Shown: positions 1 to 7,865 of the stretch, in pieces
How positions within the stretch are numbered: position 1 is the stretch's first letter
Layout: the number at the start of each line of letters is the position of its first letter
Assembly (NCBI GenBank): GCA_050246475.1
Contig: JBFWVZ010000002.1
Location: 62,001 to 126,000, forward strand
DNA: 64,000 bases
Direction of reading: 5' to 3'
Origin: CADEEL01 sp050246475
Lineage (GTDB): Bacteria > Pseudomonadota > Alphaproteobacteria > Caulobacterales > Aquidulcibacteraceae
Translations under genes and position numbers: made by a program
The notes under the pieces: generated by a model
Told to the model about the DNA's origin: nothing
Databases searched by the model: none
Seen by the model: only the letters and a program-made list of their open reading frames with translations

Positions 1-292
1 GCACGCGCGTCTCGGCGTGATTGCGCGCGGCGACCGAGGCGGCGGTCAATTCTTCCGCTTCCGCGCGGCGGCATGCGAGCACGGAATTGGTCTGCTCGCC
101 CCACTCGGTGTAGGTGCGGTTGCCTTGCGTCATCGCGGATTCACGCGCGTTCGCGCCATCGGGCAGAGTCGGCGCGGCCGGGATCGCCGCGCAGCGCGAC
201 GCCGGGACGGCGGCGGGCGCGGTCTGCTGGGCAACGGCCGGGGTAACGGCCAAGGCAAGCGCCGCGAGCGCGGCGCCGATCACCAATTTCAT
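1..292 (-). CDS. Secreted protein of unknown function, C-terminus beyond window
   Basis: An open frame starts at the ATG at 292-290 and runs off the left edge (97 codons seen). The N-terminus MKLVIGAALAALALAV is followed by an Ala/Pro stretch ending AVAQQ, a good Sec signal peptide with cleavage near residue 23. The mature part has two cysteines (ASRCAAI and VLACRR) and an Ala/Glu-rich stretch that looks helical. It lies downstream of the TonB genes on the same strand, about 130 bases after the second TonB-like gene, so it may belong to that cluster. I do not recognise a family. Start and signal peptide are clear; function is unknown. Confidence 0.6.
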   Translation of the reverse strand, partial: MKLVIGAALAALALAVTPAVAQQTAPAAVPASRCAAIPAAPTLPDGANARESAMTQGNRTYTEWGEQTNSVLACRRAEAEELTAASVAARNHAETRV

Positions 293-421
293 GTGGTTTG
301 CTCCTAGAACCGGGCGGGGGGCTTCCCTCACGCCGCCGAAACCATGTCCCTCAACTTATGTCGCCGCCGAATATCGGCAAAAAGCGGACGGGACCAGGGC
401 GAGGCTCAAAAAACCGGCGCG

Positions 422-1015
422 TCAATCCAGCGCAAAGGGCACGCGCATGCGATAGCGCGCCTCCACAGCAACGCCGTCGCGCGTGGCAGGAACCATGCGG
501 TGATCCTGCGCGATGCGGAGCGCCGCGGCGCCAAATCCCTGACCAGCGGGTGTTTCGGACGCGATCGCGCAGCCGAGGCGCCCGTCCAGGCCGACGAGGC
601 AATCGAGCTCCACAACCCCTTCCCGCCCAAGCTCAAGCGCGCGGCGCGGATAGTACCCGGCGAGGTTTGCTGGGCGCTCGATCCAGTCGGGGCGCGTAAT
701 GACTGGCGCCGGAGGCGGCAGGTCGGGGCGCACTTCGGGGAGCAACCACGGGGTTTCACCCATGCGCTCATTGATCGGCGGAGGCTCAAACGGGGCCAGA
801 ACTTGCGTGTCCCGGAGCGGCTCGCTCCGCTGAGGACGGCTGCGCTCCTCGGGCGGCGGCGGCGCGGGTGGATCTAAGAGCGTGAGCGGCGCGCCCGGCG
901 GATCGGGGGTCAAATCCTCGATGATTGGAAGCCGCTGTCCCAGAGCGGCGATAGCAAGAAACCCGATCAGAAGGGCCGCGGAGGAAAGCGACAGAGCGCG
1001 CGTGCTGAGATGCAT
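422..1015 (-). CDS. TonB-like protein (second TonB of the cluster)
   Basis: A 197-residue protein with one N-terminal membrane segment (about residues 9-27), a proline-rich periplasmic linker (about 35-110) and a C-terminal TonB-type domain (about 115-195). The C-terminal domain shows the family pattern of a YYPRRALE helix, then a VELDCLVGLDG strand-turn and an AALRIAQDHRMVPAT segment. TonB proteins carry proton-motive energy from ExbB-ExbD to outer-membrane receptors. It resembles the neighbouring TonB at 1143-1742 but is more divergent, with a shorter proline tract. The 127-base gap to that gene suggests co-transcription. It may serve a particular receptor set; that is inference. Confidence 0.75.
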   Translation of the reverse strand: MHLSTRALSLSSAALLIGFLAIAALGQRLPIIEDLTPDPPGAPLTLLDPPAPPPPEERSRPQRSEPLRDTQVLAPFEPPPINERMGETPWLLPEVRPDLPPPAPVITRPDWIERPANLAGYYPRRALELGREGVVELDCLVGLDGRLGCAIASETPAGQGFGAAALRIAQDHRMVPATRDGVAVEARYRMRVPFALD

Positions 1016-1142
1016 TGCAATCTCCTCTCAATTGCAAACGTGCGCCGAAATTTCCCCTAGGTCAACTGAAAGCCGGAATACACAAACTGCGAGGGCCCGG
1101 ACAACGCCCGCGGCCTTCGTTTCGTTTGCTTGTCGTCTCGTT

Positions 1143-1742
1143 CTATTCGAGGCGGAAATTGATCGGCACGCGCACGCGCCCGCCGTCTGTCGGGCGTCCG
1201 TCAGCGGTGGCGGGCGCCATGCGGAAGTGGCGCGAGATGCGCTGCGCGGCGTCGCCAAAGCCCCAGCCCGTCGGATCTTCAGAGGAGACCGAGCAGCTGA
1301 TGCGCCCGTCCGCGGCGACGACGCAATCGAGCACGACGCGGCCAGAGCGTTCGCGTTCGAGGGCGCGCTCGGGATAGTAGCGCGCGAAGTCCCGCGCGTT
1401 GGGGCGTTCGAGCCACGTGGGGTTCGTGATGACCGCGGGCGCGGGCGGCGCGGGCGGCGGCGGCGGCGTCAGCGTCACCGGGATTTCGGTGGGCGTGGGC
1501 GGCGCGTCGAGGTTCGGCTGCAGCACTTCCATCATCGGCGGCGGCGGCGGCGGGGGCCTATCCGGCGGCGGCGGGGGCGGAGGCGGCGGCGGCTTTTCCT
1601 TCTCCTCGATCTCGACCTTGATCGCCTCTTGGTCCTCAAAGAGATCGGTGATCGCGCTGAAGCGCTGCGTCACGGCCAGATACACGATCCCGATGCAGAT
1701 CGTGGCGGCCAGCCCCATGGAGATCAGTCGAAGGCGAACCAT
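1143..1742 (-). CDS. tonB: Energy transducer TonB
   Basis: A 199-residue TonB-family protein. It has a short cytoplasmic start, one membrane segment (about residues 5-24), an acidic/lysine stretch (EIEEKEK) leading into an uninterrupted run of ten prolines and further Pro-rich sequence to about residue 100, and a C-terminal TonB domain. That domain carries the YYPERALERERSG helix and VVLDCVVAADGRI strand typical of the family. The Pro-rich part spans the periplasm so the end can touch TonB boxes of outer-membrane transporters. It follows exbD by 9 bases, so it belongs to the exbB-exbD-exbD-tonB operon. Confidence 0.9.
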   Translation of the reverse strand: MVRLRLISMGLAATICIGIVYLAVTQRFSAITDLFEDQEAIKVEIEEKEKPPPPPPPPPPDRPPPPPPPMMEVLQPNLDAPPTPTEIPVTLTPPPPPAPPAPAVITNPTWLERPNARDFARYYPERALERERSGRVVLDCVVAADGRISCSVSSEDPTGWGFGDAAQRISRHFRMAPATADGRPTDGGRVRVPINFRLE

Positions 1743-1751
1743 TATCGATCC

Positions 1752-2228
1752 TTAGAGCTCGGCCCGCTCGGCGAAGATGCCGACTCTCGCGTACCCTTCT
1801 TCCTGCAACCGGCTCATCACGTTGATGACGTTGCCGTAGGCGGTGTTCTGATCCGCACGAATGAAGACACGCGCCTGCGCGTACATTTCCGTCGGCGGCA
1901 GCGCCCAATTGTTCAGGATCGCGCGCTCCAGCACCTTGTTGCCGAGCTGGTCAATCGTCGTCGGCTCACCGTCCACGGTGAGAGACAACACGCCATTCAC
2001 GTCAATCAGATGGACGAAAGTGGGCCGGATGCCTTCTTGCGGCGGCGTCGGCCTCGGATTTGGCGGCGGCAGATCGACCCGCACGTCCACCGTCGGCGTC
2101 GGCGCCGTCACCATGAAGATAATGAGCAGCACCAGCATGATGTCGATGAACGGAATGACGTTCGGATCGACGACGGGCGTCGTATCGCGCCTGCCGCCGC
2201 TGCTGCCCGAGGAGACCTTTGCACCCAT
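1752..2228 (-). CDS. exbD: ExbD/TolR-family biopolymer transport protein (copy 2)
   Basis: A 158-residue ExbD/TolR protein: about 20 cytoplasmic residues, one membrane segment with the family core NVIPFIDIMLVLLIIFMV (about residues 23-45) and a periplasmic domain. The aspartate in PFID is the protonatable residue of the ExbB-ExbD motor. The periplasmic part ends in the usual VFIRADQNTAYGNVINVM strand-helix. It lies 12 bases after the first exbD and 9 bases before tonB. Two consecutive exbD genes are common in alpha- and gammaproteobacterial TonB clusters. Confidence 0.92.
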   Translation of the reverse strand: MGAKVSSGSSGGRRDTTPVVDPNVIPFIDIMLVLLIIFMVTAPTPTVDVRVDLPPPNPRPTPPQEGIRPTFVHLIDVNGVLSLTVDGEPTTIDQLGNKVLERAILNNWALPPTEMYAQARVFIRADQNTAYGNVINVMSRLQEEGYARVGIFAERAEL

Positions 2229-2240
2229 TGCGTCGCTCTC

Positions 2241-2723
2241 CTAGCGCCGGCGGTCTTCGGTCACGAGCGCGACCTTGGTGAAACCTTGGATGTTGAGCTC
2301 GTTCATCACCCGCATCACGTTCTTGTACCGCGTCGTAGCGTCGGCGCGGATGTAAACGCGCTGCTCAAGGATCTCTTCGCGAACGCCGTCAGCCGTGGGC
2401 GTGTTGGTGTTCACGGCGTCGTACGTCGCCTGCCCGAGATTGGACCAGGAGACTTCGTCGTTCATCACGAAGGTGCGCAGCCGGCCGGAGCCATCATCCT
2501 GCAGCGAAATCCAAGTCGGCTTCGGCGGCCGCTTCGACGGCATGATCCGGCTGTCCGGCATGTCCACCGTCACGTCCACCGAGGCGATTGGCGCCGCGAT
2601 CATGAAGATGATCAACAGCACGAGCATCACGTCGATGAACGGGATGACGTTCGGGTCAGAGTTCACGTCCAGGCGGCCGCGTTTGCCTCCGCCATGGCCT
2701 GGTGCTGAGATTTTAGCGCCCAT
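2241..2723 (-). CDS. exbD: ExbD/TolR-family biopolymer transport protein (copy 1)
   Basis: A 160-residue ExbD/TolR protein with the same plan as its downstream neighbour: NVIPFIDVMLVLLIIFMIA membrane segment (about residues 24-46) containing the motor aspartate, then a periplasmic domain ending VYIRADATTRYKNVMRVM. Sequence around the membrane segment is nearly identical between the two copies, while the periplasmic parts differ, which suggests an old duplication with separate partners. It follows exbB by 27 bases in the same operon. Confidence 0.92.
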   Translation of the reverse strand: MGAKISAPGHGGGKRGRLDVNSDPNVIPFIDVMLVLLIIFMIAAPIASVDVTVDMPDSRIMPSKRPPKPTWISLQDDGSGRLRTFVMNDEVSWSNLGQATYDAVNTNTPTADGVREEILEQRVYIRADATTRYKNVMRVMNELNIQGFTKVALVTEDRRR

Positions 2724-2750
2724 CGGGCGATCCTCCGCTCGCGAGCTTCC

Positions 2751-3623
2751 TCAACCGGCCCGGCGATCCATGTCGCGGGACACGAGCGCGACGAATTCCG
2801 CGAGGAAGTCGTCCATCTTATTGGCCTGCTTGGAAATCTGCTTGGCCGAGAAGTTGTAGATGAGCACCGCCGGGATGGCCGCCGCGAGGCCGGCCGCGGT
2901 CGCGAGCAGCGCGCCGGCGATGCCGGGCGCGACGACCGCGAGCGACGTCGTCTGCGTGGAGGCGATGCCGACGAAGGCGACCATGATGCCCCACACCGTG
3001 CCGAAGAGGCCGATGAACGGCGCGTTCGCGCCGATGGAGGCAAGGAACGTCATGTTCGAGCCGAGGTCTTCCAGATGCTCGTTCTGACGGATGGTCATCG
3101 CCGATTGGACGCGCTGCATCGTGTGGTCGCGCGCGTCGCGCATCGTGTAGAGGCCGAGATCCTGCGTGCGGCGGACTTCCGCCATGCCGGCGTCGAACAT
3201 CGTCTTGATGCCGGAGGCCGGGAGCTTGCGCACGATGCCTTCCGCTTCCTCGACCGAATTGGCTTTGCGGAAAGCGGCGAGGAAGTCCTTCGTCTGACGC
3301 GCCGTCTTGCGCATCACGTAGAGCTTTTCGAAGAGCAGCGCGACCGCATAGATCGTGCAGAGGCCGAGGATGATGAGAACGCCCATCTCCACCTCGTTGA
3401 GGTGGCGCACGAGCTCCATCATCGAAACTTCTTGAGCGCCGGATTCGACGGCTTGCTGAGCCTGGCCGGCCTGGCGGGCGGCCTCGAGGTCGGCCTCGGA
3501 CAGCGCCGGCGGCGCGGCTGCGGGCGCGACGGCGTTCGGGTCCGCGGGGGCGTTCGGATCGGCCGGGGCGGTGGTGCCCGCTTGCTGCGCGAACATCGTG
3601 AGAAGCGAATACATCAACGTCAT
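2751..3623 (-). CDS. exbB: ExbB/TolQ/MotA-family proton channel protein
   Basis: A 290-residue protein and the first gene of the leftward TonB energy operon. The first 75 residues are an Ala/Pro/Asp-rich N-terminal extension with a short hydrophobic start, longer than in minimal ExbB. Three membrane segments follow at about residues 80-102, 190-225 and 228-258. The second holds the family pattern GLFGTVWGIMVAF, and the third holds GIAGALLATAAGLAAAIPA, with the small residues expected around the ExbD dimer. The large cytoplasmic loop lies between segments 1 and 2. ExbB pentamers enclose ExbD and use the proton gradient to drive TonB. Confidence 0.9.
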   Translation of the reverse strand: MTLMYSLLTMFAQQAGTTAPADPNAPADPNAVAPAAAPPALSEADLEAARQAGQAQQAVESGAQEVSMMELVRHLNEVEMGVLIILGLCTIYAVALLFEKLYVMRKTARQTKDFLAAFRKANSVEEAEGIVRKLPASGIKTMFDAGMAEVRRTQDLGLYTMRDARDHTMQRVQSAMTIRQNEHLEDLGSNMTFLASIGANAPFIGLFGTVWGIMVAFVGIASTQTTSLAVVAPGIAGALLATAAGLAAAIPAVLIYNFSAKQISKQANKMDDFLAEFVALVSRDMDRRAG

Positions 3624-3993
3624 GGTCTGCCCTTCGTGCCCTAGCTCTTCTTGCCTGAGTTAGACTGCAATCTCGACATGTACGGCGCGCGACAGCGCCG
3701 CCAAGTCCAAACCCGATTTACGCGAGGAGAAACAAAGAAGGCGCTCGCCGTCCCAGCGGTCGCCTTTCGTGCCTCCCCCTCGCCCCCCGATCGCCTTCTT
3801 CTTCATTGGTCTCTTCGGGGCTTCGTTTACGCACCGCCTAAAATTTCGGAAATGCGGCGCTTGTCAATGGACAGTCCGCAGATGACCGAAGTCCGGCGCG
3901 GGCCAGCCCCTAACGGGGCGGCCCGTATTGCGCAATCCAAAACATGCAATACGGAAGAAGAATTCCGCCCGCGCGCGCCCAGGGAGCCTCAGT
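3624..3993. other. Divergent intergenic region between exbB and an acyl-CoA synthetase gene
   Basis: About 370 bases without a convincing gene, holding the control regions of two diverging genes. On the minus strand a perfect TTGACA lies at 3867-3862, followed after 17-18 bases by only a poor -10 (ATTTTA/TTTTAG), so it is a weak candidate promoter for the exbB operon with a leader of about 220 bases. On the plus strand an AGGGAGCC ribosome-binding site sits just before the TTG start at 3994. No palindrome or terminator stands out. Confidence 0.4.
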
Positions 3994-5538
3994 TTGCATC
4001 CGAGCATTCACGCCCAAACCAGCCCGGAAAAGCCTGCCTACATCATGGCCGACACCGGCGAGGCCGTCTCCTACGCCAAGCTCGACGCGCGCTCCAATCA
4101 AGCCGCGCAACTCTTTCGTTCCAAGGGTTTGAAGGCGGGCGATTGCGTCGCCTTCTTTCTCGAAAATGTGACCGGCTTCTTCGAGCTGGCGTGGGGAGCG
4201 CAGCGCGCGGGCCTCTATTATGCGTGCATCTCCACCAAGCTCTCCGCGGGCGAAGCCGTCTATATCGTGGGCGACAGCGGCGCGAAGCTGATCTTCGCCT
4301 CGCCGGGCTTGGCGGGCGTCGCGCAGGAACTGCAGAAACTTTGTCCGGACGCGGCCTGCTTCAGCGTGGGCGGCGCGATCGCGGGATTCGAGAGCTACGA
4401 AACGGCGCGCGATGCGATGCCGGCTGCGCCAATCGCCGATGAAAGCGCTGGTGCGGATCTGCTCTATTCCTCCGGTACGACCGGACGGCCGAAGGGCGTG
4501 CGCATCCCGCTGACCGGCGCGCCGATCGCGGAGGCCAATCCGCTCGTCATGCTTGCCGCGGGCGTTTACCAGATCGCGCCGACCGGCACTTATCTGTCGC
4601 CCGCGCCGCTCTATCACGCCGCGCCCTTGCGCTGGTGCATGACTGTGCATCGCCTCGGCGGCACCGTCGTCGTCATGCGCAAATTCGAGCCGGAGGATTT
4701 CCTCGCTTACGTCGAAAAGTACCGCATCACCGACTCCCAGCTTGTGCCGACGATGTTCGTCCGCATGCTGAAGCTGCCTGAGGAGACGCGCCGCAAATAC
4801 GACGTCTCAAGTCTCAAAATGGCCGTTCACGCGGCTGCGCCCTGCCCGATCCCGATCAAGGAGCAGATGATCGAGTGGTGGGGCCCGATCATTCACGAAT
4901 ATTATGCAGGCACCGAGGGGAACGGCTTCTGCACGCTCGATGCGCACGCTTGGCTTCAGAAGAAGGGCTCCGTCGGCAAGCCGCTCGTCGGCGTCATTCA
5001 CATCTGCGACGATGAAGGCGCCGAACTCGGCCCCGGGCAGGACGGCACGATCTATTTCGCCGGCGCCTCCTCCTTCGAATACCACAACGATCCGAAGAAG
5101 ACCGCCGAGAGCCGCCATCCCGCGCATCCGGATTGGTCTACGCTGGGGGACGTCGGGCACGTCGATGAAGACGGCTTCCTGTTCCTCACAGACCGCAAGG
5201 CCTTCATGATCATCTCAGGCGGCGTGAACATCTATCCGCAGGAGATCGAAAACCTGCTCGTCACGCATCCGAAGGTCGCGGACGCGGCCGTGTTCGGCGT
5301 GCCCAACGAAGATTTCGGCGAGGAAGTGAAGGCCGTCATCCAGCCGATGGACATGCGCGAAGCCGGGCCGGCGTTAGAGGCCGAACTTCTGGGCTTTTGC
5401 CGCGCGAACCTTTCTCACATCAAATGCCCGCGCTCGATCGACTTCATGGAGGAGTTGCCCCGCCATCCGACCGGCAAGCTCTACAAGCGGTTGCTGCGCG
5501 ACCGGTACTGGGGCGACCGCACGTCGAGGATTGTCTGA
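3994..5538 (+). CDS. Acyl-CoA synthetase (AMP-binding, FadD4-like)
   Basis: A 514-residue adenylate-forming enzyme that would activate a carboxylic acid as acyl-AMP and pass it to CoA. Motifs in order: YSSGTTGRPKG phosphate loop (about residues 156-166), YYAGTEG (about 301), TLGDVGHVDEDGF and the hinge DRKAFMIISGGVNIYPQE (about 400-416), and the PTGKLYKR loop with catalytic lysine (about 491). The start is taken as TTG at 3994 because AGGGAGCC lies 6-13 bases upstream and the family commonly begins MHP...KPA.IMADTGE; an in-frame ATG at 3928 would add 22 basic, unrelated residues. The stop overlaps the bolA start (TGATG). Confidence 0.85.
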   Translation: MHPSIHAQTSPEKPAYIMADTGEAVSYAKLDARSNQAAQLFRSKGLKAGDCVAFFLENVTGFFELAWGAQRAGLYYACISTKLSAGEAVYIVGDSGAKLIFASPGLAGVAQELQKLCPDAACFSVGGAIAGFESYETARDAMPAAPIADESAGADLLYSSGTTGRPKGVRIPLTGAPIAEANPLVMLAAGVYQIAPTGTYLSPAPLYHAAPLRWCMTVHRLGGTVVVMRKFEPEDFLAYVEKYRITDSQLVPTMFVRMLKLPEETRRKYDVSSLKMAVHAAAPCPIPIKEQMIEWWGPIIHEYYAGTEGNGFCTLDAHAWLQKKGSVGKPLVGVIHICDDEGAELGPGQDGTIYFAGASSFEYHNDPKKTAESRHPAHPDWSTLGDVGHVDEDGFLFLTDRKAFMIISGGVNIYPQEIENLLVTHPKVADAAVFGVPNEDFGEEVKAVIQPMDMREAGPALEAELLGFCRANLSHIKCPRSIDFMEELPRHPTGKLYKRLLRDRYWGDRTSRIV

Positions 5539-5774
5539 TGGCGATGGCGGCCGGCGACATTGAAGCGCTCATTCGCGACGCCTTCCCCGACGCGGATATT
5601 GAGATCGTCGATCTCGCGGGCGACGGGGATCACTACAAGGCGATCGTCAAATCCGCCGCCTTCGCCGGGAAGAGCCGTGTTGCGCAGCACCAGGCGGTCT
5701 ACGCCGCTCTCAAAGGCCGCATGGGCGGCGAACTCCACGCCTTGGCGCTCGAGACCGGGGTGAAGCCCGGTTGA
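5538..5774 (+). CDS. BolA-family protein
   Basis: A 78-residue BolA/IbaG-type protein. It shows the fold's small alpha-beta pattern, with DIEALIRDAFPDADIEIVDL at the start, a GDHYKAIV strand and the conserved RVAQHQAVYAAL helix carrying the histidine that helps hold a [2Fe-2S] cluster with a monothiol glutaredoxin. It begins in a TGATG overlap with the synthetase gene and is followed 48 bases later by grxD, its usual partner. Together they take part in iron-sulfur trafficking and iron sensing (family knowledge). No alternative start fits better. Confidence 0.9.
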   Translation: MAMAAGDIEALIRDAFPDADIEIVDLAGDGDHYKAIVKSAAFAGKSRVAQHQAVYAALKGRMGGELHALALETGVKPG

Positions 5775-5822
5775 TGCGAGTCAGGGGCGGCCCTATTTTT
5801 GGGACGCGCCCTGGAGAGACTG

Positions 5823-6158
5823 ATGTCCGAGCCTGCGATCTTTGCCCAAATCCGCCAAACCGTGGCGGACCACCCGGTCGTCCTCTTCATGAAGGGCACG
5901 GCGGACCGGCCCCAGTGCGGCTTCTCGCAAATGGTCGTGCGGGTGCTCGATCACATGGGCGTCGAATTTGAGGATGTGAACGTCCTCGCCGATCCCGACA
6001 TCCGCGAAGGCATCAAGGCTTATACCGATTGGCCGACGATCCCTCAGCTCTACGTGAAGGGCGAGTTTGTCGGCGGCTGCGACATCATCCGCGAGATGTT
6101 CGAGACGGGCGAACTGAAGACTCTCTTCGAGGAGAAGGGCGTGCTCGAAGCCGCCTGA
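5823..6158 (+). CDS. grxD: Monothiol glutaredoxin, Grx4/GrxD family
   Basis: A 111-residue monothiol glutaredoxin with the CGFS active site in QCGFSQMVV (about residues 30-36), preceded by the VVLFMKGT strand, and later WPTIPQLYVKGEFVGGCDI with the cis-proline and glutathione-binding GGCD. CGFS glutaredoxins bind a bridging [2Fe-2S] cluster with glutathione and pass it to target proteins; with BolA they form a heterocomplex. The ATG at 5823 is preferred over an in-frame start 24 bases upstream because family members begin close to the first helix. Confidence 0.95.
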   Translation: MSEPAIFAQIRQTVADHPVVLFMKGTADRPQCGFSQMVVRVLDHMGVEFEDVNVLADPDIREGIKAYTDWPTIPQLYVKGEFVGGCDIIREMFETGELKTLFEEKGVLEAA

Positions 6159-6216
6159 GCGCTTGACAGTCCGGCGGGTGTGATGGACGGAAGCCGTCGC
6201 ACCAGCGGACATCGCC

Positions 6217-6681
6217 ATGACTATCGTCTTCCGGCGGTCAGAAACGCTCGATCTGTGCGCGCTCGAATTCTCCGGCGCGGTGAGCATCGCCGATCTCATC
6301 GCCCATCTCGAGTTCCGCGCGACCCACGCGGATCTGCAAGCCGCCGATACGTTCCATTTTGTCCACCCGGACATGCTGTTCACGTTCCCGCCCGAGCGCA
6401 TCGATGACGTGCGCAGCCACATGCGCTCGATGCTGGCGAAGGCGCCGCTGCCCGTGATCCGCCGAACGACTTGGATCTGCAAAAGCGATCGCGCGCTCCC
6501 TCATCTCAAACGCTGGCTGTTGGACCGCGCGCCCGGAGAAGACGGCCTCTATGTGACGCCGAGACTTGTCGAGACGATCGAGGAAGCGGCCGAATGGCTG
6601 ATCGTGCCGGTCGGGGAATTGCGCGCCTTCGCCGCCGGAGAACGCTCGCGCCACGTGGGCACGCTGGAGCACACGCCCTAA
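6217..6681 (+). CDS. Conserved hypothetical cytoplasmic protein
   Basis: A 154-residue soluble protein with no signal peptide or membrane segment. The first half alternates strands and helices (LDLCALEFSGAVSIADLIAHL) in a way that recalls small SpoIIAA/STAS-like alpha-beta proteins, but no diagnostic motif is present and I do not assign a family. It follows grxD by 58 bases and may be read with it. Its TAA interlocks with the stop codon of the convergent protease gene (overlap 6678-6681). Confidence 0.65.
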   Translation: MTIVFRRSETLDLCALEFSGAVSIADLIAHLEFRATHADLQAADTFHFVHPDMLFTFPPERIDDVRSHMRSMLAKAPLPVIRRTTWICKSDRALPHLKRWLLDRAPGEDGLYVTPRLVETIEEAAEWLIVPVGELRAFAAGERSRHVGTLEHTP

Positions 6682-7676
6682 GCGCGCCGGCGTTCCTCGG
6701 GCCTGGCGCGCACCTTGAGATCGAGCTGCACCAACGCGCCGTCCCGCAGCACGACGAGCGCCAGCTTTCGCCCGATCGTCTCGCGCGTCAGCACGCGGTG
6801 AATGTCATCGACGCTCGGCGAGGGCGAGCCGTCGATCGAGACGACGACATCGCCCACTCGCACGCCCGCCTCGTCTGCGGGGCTCCCTTCCATCACCGCG
6901 ACCACGAGCACGCCGCCCGGCGCCTTCAACTTCAAACGCTGCACCAAAGCGCGCGATAGCCCTTGCGTCTGCCCCGCGACGCCGAACCAGCCGCGCGTGA
7001 CGCGCCCGTCGCGCATGAGATCGGGAATGATGCGCTTGGCGGTGTTGATCGGCACGGCGAAGCAAATGCCCTGCGCGCCGCCGATGATCGCCGTATTGAT
7101 CCCGATCACGCGGCTTTGCGCATCGACCAGCGCGCCGCCCGAATTGCCGGGGTTGAGCGCCGCATCCGTCTGGATCACATCCTCGATCAGGCGCCCGCTT
7201 TCGCCCCGCAGCGTGCGCCTGAGCGCCGAGACGACGCCTGCGGTCACGGTCGCCTGAAGCCCGAGCGGGTTGCCGATGGCGATGGTGAGTTCGCCCACCT
7301 TGAGCGCGTCTGAATCTCCGAGCGCGGCGGCCGTATGCCCGCCGCCTTCAAGGCGCAGCAACGCGAGATCCGTATCCGGATCAGCGCCGATTTCGCGCGC
7401 CTCCACGACGCGCCCGTCATGCAGGATCGCCTCGACGCGGTCGGCGCCGCGCACGACGTGATTGTTGGTGAGCGCGTAGCCGTCATTGGCGATCAGCACG
7501 CCCGAGCCCGCGCCGTCGTAAACGTCGCCGCCGCGCGCGCGCCGTCCGCGCCGTACGCCGATCACGCTCGGGGCGGCGCTCTCGACAACGCGAATGATGG
7601 TGTTGGAATAGTGGTCGCGCGCCCCTTCGTGAGAGATCGTTTCGGGAGCGCGGGCGCCTGCTGAACGGCCGAACAT
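6678..7676 (-). CDS. Trypsin-like serine protease with PDZ domain (HtrA/DegP-like)
   Basis: A 332-residue S1C-type protease. The catalytic triad is visible as TNNHVV (His73), DTDLALL (Asp103) and NPGNSGGAL (Ser179), followed by one PDZ domain (about residues 245-325) with GVLVVAVMEGSPADEAGV. HtrA proteases degrade or monitor damaged proteins. It has only one PDZ and no clear signal peptide from the ATG at 7676; the frame stays open to 7808 but the added sequence is Arg/Cys-rich and not a convincing export signal. It could therefore act in the cytoplasm or use an unusual export signal. The start is the least certain part. Confidence 0.8.
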   Translation of the reverse strand: MFGRSAGARAPETISHEGARDHYSNTIIRVVESAAPSVIGVRRGRRARGGDVYDGAGSGVLIANDGYALTNNHVVRGADRVEAILHDGRVVEAREIGADPDTDLALLRLEGGGHTAAALGDSDALKVGELTIAIGNPLGLQATVTAGVVSALRRTLRGESGRLIEDVIQTDAALNPGNSGGALVDAQSRVIGINTAIIGGAQGICFAVPINTAKRIIPDLMRDGRVTRGWFGVAGQTQGLSRALVQRLKLKAPGGVLVVAVMEGSPADEAGVRVGDVVVSIDGSPSPSVDDIHRVLTRETIGRKLALVVLRDGALVQLDLKVRARPEERRRA

Positions 7677-7865
7677 GCCGGATGAATTAGGGAGCGATCC
7701 GGCCCTGCGCCAGGGCGCCGCACACTGAGCCCGTGCGCAAGCTCTCCCGCGGAAACACACCCGCATTGGAATTTCCATTCGCATGAGCGCCTTAGCGCAA
7801 TGCCGCACGCAAAGACCCTTGGCGCATCAGGGGCTATGCTTATGTGAGTCTGATGGAGGCCCATC

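Noticed and set aside
882..2708. A 608-codon plus-strand frame opposite tonB and exbD
   Set aside because: Its protein is a His/Arg-rich repeat of the reverse complement of the Pro-rich tonB linker and exbD. The minus-strand genes have clear family motifs.
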